Under the pieces are notes generated by a model. The model made no database searches. It was not told the DNA's origin and was given only the letters and a program-made list of their open reading frames with translations. A program made the position numbers and the translations under genes. This document shows, piece by piece, positions 54,824-62,201 of a stretch of 64,000 bases of DNA. Location: positions 62,001-126,000 of the forward strand of contig NZ_QDFI01000002.1 in assembly GCF_003254465.1 (NCBI RefSeq). Direction: 5' to 3'. The DNA comes from Meridianimarinicoccus zhengii (GTDB taxonomy: Bacteria; Pseudomonadota; Alphaproteobacteria; Rhodobacterales; Rhodobacteraceae). Every line of letters starts with the position of its first letter. The first letter of the stretch is position 1.

Positions 54824-55615
54824 TCAGACCGTACCGCCGAGCGATCCTTCAAGCTCGACCATCTCCTGCCCGCCGGCCATCATGTCCTGCAGCTCTTCCG
54901 GCGTGATCTGGCCGCGCTGCGCGGTACCCAGCGTCTTGCCGCGGTTGAGGACGGTAAACCGATCCCCGACAGCCATGGCGTGACGCACGTTGTGTGTGAT
55001 GAAGACGACGCCGATTCCGGTCTTGCGCACCTTGTCGATGGTGGAAAGCACGTTCGCAGTCTGCCGCACACCAAGTGCGCTGGTCGGCTCGTCGAGGATC
55101 AGCACCTTGGCCCCGAAATGCACCGCACGTGCAATGGCCACGGTCTGCCGTTCCCCGCCCGACAGCGTGCCGACGGCCTGATCGGGCGAGCGCAGGTTGA
55201 TCCCCATGCGCCGCATTTCAGCCATCGTGGTCTCGTTCGCCATCTTGAAATCGATGAAGTTGAACGGCCCCACGCGCTTGACGGGTTCGCGCCCCATCCA
55301 GAAATTGCGCGTGACGCTCATCAGCGGGATCATGGCGAGATCCTGGTAGACGGTGGCGATTCCCGCTTCCATCGCGTCGCGCGGGCTGTCGAAGGACATC
55401 GGGCGCCCCTCGAACATGATCTCGCCGCCGGTGGGCTTGTGCACGCCCGACATGGTCTTGATGAAGGTGGATTTCCCCGCGCCGTTGTCGCCCAGGAGGC
55501 AATGGCATTCGCCGGGGCGCACATCGAAGCTGACTCCGTTCAGGGCGATGACGGGGCCGAAATGCTTCTCGATGTTGCGCATCTCGACGATCGGGTTGTG
55601 ATCGAAGCTGGCCAT
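54824..55615 (-). CDS. Sugar/cyclitol ABC transporter, ATP-binding protein
   Basis: This 263-residue ATPase has a single nucleotide-binding domain, as in FrcA-type systems, not the fused pair of RbsA. It has Walker [10 protein letters not shown] (42-50), LSGGE (151-155), Walker [13 protein letters not shown] with D175 and E176, and an H-loop in ITHNVRHAM. It powers uptake through the permease encoded immediately upstream, one base away. Inositol or a related cyclitol is inferred as substrate from the neighbouring iolD and the shared LacI operator. It is last in the leftward operon. Confidence 0.92.
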   Translation of the reverse strand: MASFDHNPIVEMRNIEKHFGPVIALNGVSFDVRPGECHCLLGDNGAGKSTFIKTMSGVHKPTGGEIMFEGRPMSFDSPRDAMEAGIATVYQDLAMIPLMSVTRNFWMGREPVKRVGPFNFIDFKMANETTMAEMRRMGINLRSPDQAVGTLSGGERQTVAIARAVHFGAKVLILDEPTSALGVRQTANVLSTIDKVRKTGIGVVFITHNVRHAMAVGDRFTVLNRGKTLGTAQRGQITPEELQDMMAGGQEMVELEGSLGGTV

Positions 55616-55616
55616 G

Positions 55617-56732
55617 TCACCGCTCCCCCGTGATGATGCGCCGGATATAGGTGTTCAGGATCACCGCGAGCAGCAGGATCACGCCAAGGAACACCCGAAA
55701 CAGCGAGGATTCGACCCCCGCGAAGAACAGCCCCTGCTGCACCACGCCGAAGATCAACGCACCAAGGGCGGCGCCGATGACCGATCCATAGCCCCCGGTC
55801 AGCAGCGCGCCACCGATCACCACGGCGATGATCGCCTCGAACTCCTTCAGCAGGCCGCGGTCGGCCCCGGCGGAGCCGAATTCCATCACTTGGCAGGTGG
55901 CGAAGATCGTCGCGCAGAAGGCGGTGAACATGAACATGAGGATCTTGACCCGGTTCACCGGCACGCCGACATAGCGTGCCGCCTGCGCGTCGCCGCCCGC
56001 GGCGAACACCCAGTTGCCGAAGCGCGTGCGCGTCAGCACCACATGGGCAAGGATCATCAGCCCCAGCGCCCAGACGATCAGCATCGGGATGCCGTCCACC
56101 ACGGGCTGGCCTTCGCGTGTGCCGCGGCTGAAGGTGTCCACCAGCCCCAGATCCGCGAGCCAGACAAACAGCCCGCCCAGGATCTTGCCGCCGAACACGG
56201 GCGCCAGCCAGTCGCCCTGCGCGACGTCGGAAATGCCGCCGATGATGGTCCGGCGTTCGATCAGTTGCGGAAAGAAGATCGTGAAGCCGCGCAGGATGAA
56301 CAGGAACGCCAGCGTCACGATGAAACTTGGAAGCCCCGTGCGAACCACGATGATACCGTTGAGCGCGCCGATGGCGATGCATATGGCGAAGGTCACGAGG
56401 ATCGCGATCCATACCGGCCAGCCCAGCGTGACGGACATGATCGCGATGGACATGCCCGCGAAGCCGATCATCGACCCGACGCTCAGGTCGAATTCGCCCG
56501 CGATCATCAGCATGCAGGCGCCGACCGCGATGATGACGAACTGTGCGGACACCGTGGACCAGTTCAGCACGCCCTGCGCGTTGAACATGCCACTGTCGCC
56601 CGCGAAGACGATGAAGAAGGCGAAGACGGCGATAGTGCCGACAATCGCGCCCAGCTCGGGCCGGATCAGGGCCTTGCGCAGCCCGGATGTCTGTTTGACT
56701 CGTTCATCGACGACCGCGTTGACATCGGACAT
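55617..56732 (-). CDS. Sugar/cyclitol ABC transporter, permease (FrcC/RbsC family)
   Basis: The 371-residue product is a polytopic permease of the ribose/fructose/inositol class, with about ten membrane segments. Family landmarks are [35 protein letters not shown], and the coupling stretch [19 protein letters not shown]. An insertion between the two halves, about residues 130-190 ([18 protein letters not shown]), is typical of FrcC-like proteins. The gene is separated from the binding-protein gene by 71 bases that hold a hairpin terminator. Confidence 0.92.
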   Translation of the reverse strand: MSDVNAVVDERVKQTSGLRKALIRPELGAIVGTIAVFAFFIVFAGDSGMFNAQGVLNWSTVSAQFVIIAVGACMLMIAGEFDLSVGSMIGFAGMSIAIMSVTLGWPVWIAILVTFAICIAIGALNGIIVVRTGLPSFIVTLAFLFILRGFTIFFPQLIERRTIIGGISDVAQGDWLAPVFGGKILGGLFVWLADLGLVDTFSRGTREGQPVVDGIPMLIVWALGLMILAHVVLTRTRFGNWVFAAGGDAQAARYVGVPVNRVKILMFMFTAFCATIFATCQVMEFGSAGADRGLLKEFEAIIAVVIGGALLTGGYGSVIGAALGALIFGVVQQGLFFAGVESSLFRVFLGVILLLAVILNTYIRRIITGER

Positions 56733-56758
56733 CGCGCACTCCCCCCTCGTTCGGTGAC

Positions 56759-56793
56759 AAAAGGGGCGGGCACCGCAACTGGCGCCCGCCCCT
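56759..56793 (-). terminator. Intercistronic terminator/attenuator between binding protein and permease genes
   Basis: On the minus strand AGGGGCGGGC pairs perfectly with GCCCGCCCCT across a 12-base loop, followed by TTT. It lies 11 bases after the binding-protein stop and 26 bases before the permease start. Partial termination here would make the binding protein in excess of the membrane parts, as is usual for such importers. Confidence 0.8.
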
Positions 56794-56803
56794 GTTCATG
56801 GAC

Positions 56804-57751
56804 TCAGCGGTATTCGCCCGCCAGTTGTTCCACGAGGCCCAGCGCGTCGGCCGTGACGAAGCCGGGACCGGAGTTGATGTTGTTGCCGGGCAGCACGCCA
56901 AGGCGGTGGTAGTTCGTCAGCACCACGACCGGCAGATAGGCCTGCAGGAAGGGCTGCTGGTCGATGCCCCATTCGATCACGCCGTCCTTGATGGCCTGCA
57001 CGATGTCGCCGCCCAGATCGAACGTGCCGAAATAAATGTCCCCGGCCAGCCCCATCTGGTCGAGCGCAAGGATCGTCGGGTCCGCCGAGGTCGGTCCGAG
57101 CGTCAGTACCGCGTCGGTGTCAGGGTTGGCGTTGAGATAGGCCATCACCCGGTTCTGGATCTCGGACGGGTCCTGCCCGCTGTCGATCATCTGGTTGCCC
57201 AGGTCCACGCCCAGTCCGTCGGCAAAGCCCTGGCACCGTTCGGAGGATGCGGGTTGCGCGATGTAGTGGTTCACGCACAGGAAGCTGGTCACGCCGTCAC
57301 CCGCCGCACGCTGGCCAGCGGCGAAGCCCGCGTCGTATTCCGGCTGGCCGACATACATCAGCGCGCCAACCTCGCGCGCCTGTTCCGGCGTGCCCGAGTT
57401 GATGATGATAACGTCGATGCCGGATGCCACGGCATCGCGGATCGGGCCGGAGAGCACGTCATAGTCGGCCAGCGTCGTGATGATCCCGTCCGGGCCGCTT
57501 GCCGTCGCCTGTTCGATGATCCGCGCCATGTCGGCCAGATCGCCCGTGGGCGGGTTGCGGTACTCCACCTCCACGTCCATCTGGTCGCCCGCCAGCGCCA
57601 GGCCGTTCTTTATCGTGTTCCACCAGCTGTCGCTGTCGGGCGCGTGACTGACAAGAACGTAGCGTTCGCCCTCTGCCTGTGCGGCCGTGGCCCCCGCCAG
57701 CGCCGCCGCCGCGACGGCGGTGGCCGCCATCGACTTGAAGAATGTGTTCAT
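56804..57751 (-). CDS. Sugar/cyclitol ABC transporter, periplasmic binding protein
   Basis: This 315-residue periplasmic protein of the ribose-binding/LacI-like fold delivers substrate to the permease. It has a signal peptide (MNTFFKSMAATAVAAAALAGATAAQA) and the family pattern YVLVSHAPDSDSWWNTIKNGL, IITTLADYDVLSGPIRDAVASGI and LGPTSADPTILALDQMGLAG. Two cysteines in the mature part (CVNHY and RCQGF) may form a disulfide. GGAGG lies 5 bases before the ATG at 57751. It is first in the leftward operon, divergent from lacI, with the palindromic operator between. Confidence 0.92.
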   Translation of the reverse strand: MNTFFKSMAATAVAAAALAGATAAQAEGERYVLVSHAPDSDSWWNTIKNGLALAGDQMDVEVEYRNPPTGDLADMARIIEQATASGPDGIITTLADYDVLSGPIRDAVASGIDVIIINSGTPEQAREVGALMYVGQPEYDAGFAAGQRAAGDGVTSFLCVNHYIAQPASSERCQGFADGLGVDLGNQMIDSGQDPSEIQNRVMAYLNANPDTDAVLTLGPTSADPTILALDQMGLAGDIYFGTFDLGGDIVQAIKDGVIEWGIDQQPFLQAYLPVVVLTNYHRLGVLPGNNINSGPGFVTADALGLVEQLAGEYR

Positions 57752-57832
57752 GATGTCCTCCCAAACGGTGTCGGGGCATGGCCCGGGTTTTCCCGTGTCC
57801 CCTAGGGAAAAGCGTAGTCCCGATTCGATTTT

Positions 57833-57850
57833 TTTGCAACCGGTTGCAAA
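57833..57850. promoter_or_regulatory. LacI-type operator, copy 1
   Basis: TTTGCAACCGGTTGCAAA is a perfect 18-base palindrome with the central CG typical of LacI-family operators. It lies between the importer operon (start 57751) and the repressor gene (start 57916), next to a T-run. The 16-base core recurs at 62111-62126. Confidence 0.9.
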
Positions 57851-57915
57851 GCGGCCCGGCTTGGGTAACATCACGATGGGTGCGGAAGGTTCGCGCCGTG
57901 CAGGCGGACAGGACG

Positions 57916-58920
57916 ATGGCGGTGACACTCAGGGAGGTTGCGGAACGCGCGGGCGTGTCCCGGTCGGCGGTGTCGCGCACCTTCACGGCGGGCGCGTCGG
58001 TGTCGGCCAAGACTCGCGCCAAGGTCGAAAAGGCCGCGCGCGACCTGGGCTACAGCCCCAACGCGCTGGCGTCGTCCCTGACCACGGGGCGCACGAAGCT
58101 GATCGGGCTGGTGTCCAACAACTTCCACAACCCGATTTTCCTCGAGGTGTTCGACCTTTTCACCCGCGGATTGCAGGACCGGGGCCTGCGCCCGTTGCTG
58201 GTGAATCTCAGCCACGAAACCGACCCGGCGCAGTCCTTGCAGATGCTGCGGCAGTATTCTGTGGACGGGGTGATCGTGGCGTCATCAACCCTGCCGCCCA
58301 GCTTCGCCGAGGCGTTTCGGGATGCCGGCATGCCCGTAGTCCATTCCTTCGGGCGATATACCACCAGCCCCCATGTCCATGTGGTCGGCATCGACAACAT
58401 CGCTTGCGGGCGGATGGCAGCCGAGACACTGGTTGCGCGGGGCTATCGGCGGGTGGCGTTCCTCGGCGGGCCGGAAACGGCGACTTCGACCCAGGACCGG
58501 GCGCGCGGGTTCGTCGCCGCGCTGTCGGCCCATCCGCAGGTGTCGGTCAGCCTCAGCTATGCGACCGCATATTCCTTTGACGCAGGCCGGGTGGAGATGA
58601 CCCGCCGCCTGATGGAAAACCCGGCAGAGGCGTATTTCTGCGGGGACGACGTGCTGTCCGTGGGCGCGCTATCCGCGATTGCCGAGGCCGGGCTGCGCGT
58701 GCCCGACGATATCGGCGTGATCGGGCTGAATGACATGGACATGGCGCGTTGGCAGAACATCAACCTGACCACGATCCGCCAGCCCGTGGCCGAGATCATC
58801 GGGGCGTCCATCGACCTCGTGATCGCCACGATCGAACGCCCCGACCGCTATCCGGAAACGCGGCTGTTCCCGTGCCGGGTTATCGAACGGGGCACGCTGC
58901 GCCCCGTCCCGGCAGTCTAG
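57916..58920 (+). CDS. LacI-family transcriptional repressor
   Basis: The 334-residue product has the N-terminal helix-turn-helix and hinge (TLREVAERAGVSRSAVSRTF, then VSAKTRAKVEKAARDLGYSPNALA) and a periplasmic-binding-protein-like effector domain (LIGLVSNNFHNPIFLEVFDLF to the end). It is the natural repressor for the two identical palindromes flanking this cluster. The effector is probably the transported cyclitol or a breakdown product. I start at the ATG at 57916, giving the family's normal N-terminus; the frame is open further upstream but runs through the operator. Its stop shares CTAG with the convergent gene. Confidence 0.93.
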   Translation: MAVTLREVAERAGVSRSAVSRTFTAGASVSAKTRAKVEKAARDLGYSPNALASSLTTGRTKLIGLVSNNFHNPIFLEVFDLFTRGLQDRGLRPLLVNLSHETDPAQSLQMLRQYSVDGVIVASSTLPPSFAEAFRDAGMPVVHSFGRYTTSPHVHVVGIDNIACGRMAAETLVARGYRRVAFLGGPETATSTQDRARGFVAALSAHPQVSVSLSYATAYSFDAGRVEMTRRLMENPAEAYFCGDDVLSVGALSAIAEAGLRVPDDIGVIGLNDMDMARWQNINLTTIRQPVAEIIGASIDLVIATIERPDRYPETRLFPCRVIERGTLRPVPAV

Positions 58921-60050
58921 CGGAACATCGGCGGACGGGCATCGGTCCATGTGCCGTCCGCCTTGGCGGACGCCACGGCCGCGTGGACGGCCGCGATGGA
59001 TCGCACCCCGTCCGCGGCCGATGGCAGACCGTCGCGCGCCTCCCCCCGGATCGCGGCCGCGAGATCAACATAGATGTTCGCCACCGCCAGCGGGAAGCCT
59101 TCGGGATGGGCGATGGCCACGCGGCTGAGGCGGCTGGCCTCGTCGCTCAGGCCCGCCTCGCCCTTCTCCATGATCTGGGTGCGTCCGCCGACCGGCGTGT
59201 AGAACACCTGGTTGGGCTGTTCCGACGCCCATCGCAGCCCGCCAGTTTCCCCGAAGACCTGGATGTCGAACCCGTGTTGCCGCCCGATTGCCACGGAGGA
59301 CGTCCAGAGCCGCCCGACCGCGCCGCCCGACAGGCGGAAATTCACCATCGCGTCGTCCTCCAGCACGCGGGAGGGGATGGTGGAGGCGAAGTCCGCCGAC
59401 AGGCTTTCGACCTCGGCCCCTGCGATGAAGCCCGCCATGTGCAGCGCGTGGATGCCGCAATCGGCGAACTGTCCCGACACGCCCGCCATCGCCGGGTCGT
59501 ATCGCCAGCGCACGCGCGGGTTGTCGGCGTCGCCCGCGTCGCCGTGATGGCCATGGCTGAAATTCGTGACCACAAGCCGGATCTTGCCCAACTGCCCGGT
59601 GCGCACCATTGCGCGCATTTCCCGCACCATGGGATAGGCGGAGTAGCAATAGTTCACTGCGCAGATCTTCCCCGACACGCGGGCGATGCGCACGATCTCC
59701 TCGCCTTCCTCCACGGTCATGGTCATGGGCTTTTCGCACAGGACGTGGAACCCGGCCTCAAGAAACGCCTTGGTGATCTCGAAATGGGTGGAATTCGGCG
59801 TGGCCACCGTCACGAGGTCCACCCGGTCGGCGCGGTCGCGCTCGCCCGCCAGCATCTCGCGCCAGTCGCCATAGGCACGGTCGGGGGCGACCCCCAGCCG
59901 CTGGGCATATGCGCGGCCCTTGGCCGGGTCGGCATCCAGTGCGCCTGCGGCCAGCGTGAAGTTTCCGTCCGCCTGCGCGCCCAGACGGTGGGCCGGGCCG
60001 ATCTGGCTGCCTTCGCCGCCGCCGATCATGCCCCAGTTCAGTCGTGTCAT
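58917..60050 (-). CDS. Gfo/Idh/MocA-family oxidoreductase (first)
   Basis: This 377-residue NAD(P)-dependent dehydrogenase of the inositol dehydrogenase superfamily has an N-terminal Rossmann fold (WGMIGGGEGSQIG), the catalytic EKPMTM stretch (lysine of the EKP motif), and GQFADCGIHALHMAGFIAG in the active site. It is one of two such enzymes here. Members oxidise myo-, scyllo- or chiro-inositol or sugars; I cannot tell which. It is third in the leftward unit, 12 bases after the TIM-barrel gene. Its TAG stop overlaps the lacI TAG stop on the other strand. Confidence 0.9.
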   Translation of the reverse strand: MTRLNWGMIGGGEGSQIGPAHRLGAQADGNFTLAAGALDADPAKGRAYAQRLGVAPDRAYGDWREMLAGERDRADRVDLVTVATPNSTHFEITKAFLEAGFHVLCEKPMTMTVEEGEEIVRIARVSGKICAVNYCYSAYPMVREMRAMVRTGQLGKIRLVVTNFSHGHHGDAGDADNPRVRWRYDPAMAGVSGQFADCGIHALHMAGFIAGAEVESLSADFASTIPSRVLEDDAMVNFRLSGGAVGRLWTSSVAIGRQHGFDIQVFGETGGLRWASEQPNQVFYTPVGGRTQIMEKGEAGLSDEASRLSRVAIAHPEGFPLAVANIYVDLAAAIRGEARDGLPSAADGVRSIAAVHAAVASAKADGTWTDARPPMFR

Positions 60051-60062
60051 GGCATGGTGCCC

Positions 60063-60956
60063 CTAGTTGAAACCGATGCTGTCCAGATACGCGCGGTTGG
60101 CCCGCGCGTCGTCGATGGGGGAGACGTCCAGCGTCGGGTCGCAATCCTGTTCGACCGTGCACCAGCCCGCGAACCCCGCATCCAGCAGGATTTGCCGCAC
60201 GGCGGGGAAATCGACGTCGCCCTGCCCGAGATTGCAGAAGATGCCTTGCCCGCAGGCGTCGTAGAACCCGGTGCCCTTGGCGATGGCGTCGGCCTTCACC
60301 TTCGGATCGATATCCTTGAAATGCATGTAGGATATCCGCCCGATGTGACGCCGCATGAAGGCCACGGGATCGAAGCCCGCATAGGAATGGTGCCCGGTGT
60401 CGAAGCAGATCTTGAGGGTCTCTTCGGGCACTTCGTCCAGCAGCCGTTCCAGTTCCGGCTCGAAATCCATGAAGCCCGCCGCATGGGCGTGGATGCCGAC
60501 GATCAGGCCGTATTCTTCCGCCGCCATCCGCGCCACATGGGCGATCCGGTCGCGGAAGGCCGCCCATTCGGCGGCGTCCATCTGTTCGGCGGCGTCAGCT
60601 CGCCCGGCGGTCGGCGCCCGGCGGGGCGAGATCGAATCGATCAGCACCAGATGCTGCGCGCCATGCGCCACCAGCGCCCGGCAGGTGCGCACGGCACCGT
60701 CCAGCACGTCGTCCCATTGCGCCGGATCGTGGAACGCGCGGAACACCACGCCGCCAACAAGCTCCAGCCCGTATTCGTCCAGCGCCTCGCCCAGCACGGC
60801 GGGGTCTTCGGGCATGAAGCCCACCGGACCGAGTTCGATTCCAGTGTACCCGGCGGCGGCACAGTCCGACAGCACTTGCTGCCACGGCGGGTTGCGCGGA
60901 TCGTTCGGGAATTCCACGCCCCAGGAACAGGGGGCGTTGCCGATACGGATGGTCAT
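60063..60956 (-). CDS. TIM-barrel sugar/inosose isomerase or dehydratase (IolE/IolI-like)
   Basis: This 297-residue protein belongs to the AP-endonuclease-2-type TIM barrels that include xylose isomerase-like, IolE and IolI proteins. Metal-binding positions can be placed in GIHAHAAGFMDF, CFDTGHHSYAGFDP, SYMHFKDIDPKV and CTVEQDCDP. It differs at the N-terminus from textbook IolE (here IRIGNAPCSWGVEFP), so I do not give it a symbol. In this setting it would isomerise or dehydrate a keto-inositol. It lies 13 bases downstream of the second Gfo/Idh gene; GAAAGGG precedes the ATG. Confidence 0.85.
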   Translation of the reverse strand: MTIRIGNAPCSWGVEFPNDPRNPPWQQVLSDCAAAGYTGIELGPVGFMPEDPAVLGEALDEYGLELVGGVVFRAFHDPAQWDDVLDGAVRTCRALVAHGAQHLVLIDSISPRRAPTAGRADAAEQMDAAEWAAFRDRIAHVARMAAEEYGLIVGIHAHAAGFMDFEPELERLLDEVPEETLKICFDTGHHSYAGFDPVAFMRRHIGRISYMHFKDIDPKVKADAIAKGTGFYDACGQGIFCNLGQGDVDFPAVRQILLDAGFAGWCTVEQDCDPTLDVSPIDDARANRAYLDSIGFN

Positions 60957-60969
60957 GGGGGTGGCCCTT

Positions 60970-62085
60970 TCAGTCAGAGGGAACGGTGTGCCAGCGGCCA
61001 TCGCCGGCGGCGGCGAAGGCGGTTTCGATCACGCGGGCAACGGCCAGTCCGTCGTGGAAGGTGGGCCAGACCGGGTCGCCCGTGGCGATGGCCTGCAGGA
61101 AATCCCGCGCCTCGATGATGATCTGGTCCTGGTACCCGGTGCCATGCCCCGGTCCCTGGCAGAAGGGCAGGTAGTCGGGATGGGCCGGGCCGGTGAGGAT
61201 CTTGGTAAACCCGCGCGTCGCCTCCGGCCCTTCGGCGCGATAGAGCCAGACGGCGTTCTGATCCTCCTGGTCGAAGCGGATCGCCCCCTTGGTGCCGTGG
61301 ATTTCGTAGGCATAGCCCATCTTCCGCCCCGTGGCCGCACGGCTGAAATAGAGATGCCCCATGGGGCCTGATGCAAACCGCACCATCATCTGGGCGTGGT
61401 CGTCATTGTCCACCGTGACAGGACCTTCCGCGCCCGGACGGGTGGCGTGCATCGTTTCCAGACGTACCGACAGTTCGGCGATCGGCCCCATCAGGGCGAG
61501 TGCGCCGTTGATCATGTGCGGGGCCAGATCCCCCATCGTGCCGTTGGCGCGGCCTTGGCAACGCCATGTCGCCACGGTGGCGGGGTCCGCGAAGAAATCC
61601 TCCGTGTGTTCGCCCCGGAACCACGTCACGTCGCCGATGGCGCCCTCGGCAAGTAACTGCCGCACGAATTGCGTGGCGGGCGTGCGGACGTAGTTGAAGC
61701 CGATCATGTTGGGCAGGCCCGACGCCTCGGCCGACGCGAACATCGCCTGCGCATCGGCCAGCGACGCACCCAGCGGCTTTTCGCAGAATACCGGCTTCCC
61801 GGCGGCGAAGGCTGCTTCGGCGATGGCCCGGTGGGTCGTCTGCGGCGAGGCGATCACCACCGCATCGACCCGCGGGTCTGCCACCAGCGCCTGCCAGTCC
61901 GGCGCGGCGCGGGCGAACCCATAGGCGGCGCGATAGCGTTCGGACGAGGCCGGGGTGGACCCGGCGATCATCTCCAGCCGCGGACGCAGGGCTGTGTCGA
62001 ACACCGCACCGACCGCCGACATTGCCACAGCATGGGCCTTGCCCATGTAGCCGCCGCCGACGATCCCGACCCCGATTTCGGTCAT
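60970..62085 (-). CDS. Gfo/Idh/MocA-family oxidoreductase (second)
   Basis: This 371-residue dehydrogenase has the nucleotide-binding loop GIVGGGYMGKAHA, the EKPLGASLADA stretch with the catalytic lysine, and GTMGDLAPHMINGALALMG in the substrate site. It probably oxidises a cyclitol or sugar to its keto form. It leads the leftward three-gene unit, and the second LacI operator lies 26 bases upstream of its start, where it would block transcription. Its sequence differs clearly from the other Gfo/Idh protein in this unit, so the two are not recent duplicates. Confidence 0.9.
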   Translation of the reverse strand: MTEIGVGIVGGGYMGKAHAVAMSAVGAVFDTALRPRLEMIAGSTPASSERYRAAYGFARAAPDWQALVADPRVDAVVIASPQTTHRAIAEAAFAAGKPVFCEKPLGASLADAQAMFASAEASGLPNMIGFNYVRTPATQFVRQLLAEGAIGDVTWFRGEHTEDFFADPATVATWRCQGRANGTMGDLAPHMINGALALMGPIAELSVRLETMHATRPGAEGPVTVDNDDHAQMMVRFASGPMGHLYFSRAATGRKMGYAYEIHGTKGAIRFDQEDQNAVWLYRAEGPEATRGFTKILTGPAHPDYLPFCQGPGHGTGYQDQIIIEARDFLQAIATGDPVWPTFHDGLAVARVIETAFAAAGDGRWHTVPSD

Positions 62086-62110
62086 GTTTGCCCCCTGCCC
62101 GCGAACCCGG

Positions 62111-62126
62111 TTGCAACCGGTTGCAA
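62111..62126. promoter_or_regulatory. LacI-type operator, copy 2
   Basis: TTGCAACCGGTTGCAA repeats exactly the 16-base core of the operator at 57833. It lies in the 116-base divergent gap between the second Gfo/Idh gene (start 62085) and iolD (start 62202), partly preceded by another CCGG. It should control both directions. Confidence 0.9.
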
Positions 62127-62201
62127 AATTCGTATCGTAGGCAGGGACGCTTCGCAACCGTCAAACACGACGACAGCCGGAACCGGCGCAAAGGGGGGAC
62201 C

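Noticed and set aside
58749-61118. Open frame of nearly 790 codons on the plus strand across the two Gfo/Idh and TIM-barrel genes
   Set aside because: It crosses the lacI end and three well-supported minus-strand genes and shows no recognisable domain.
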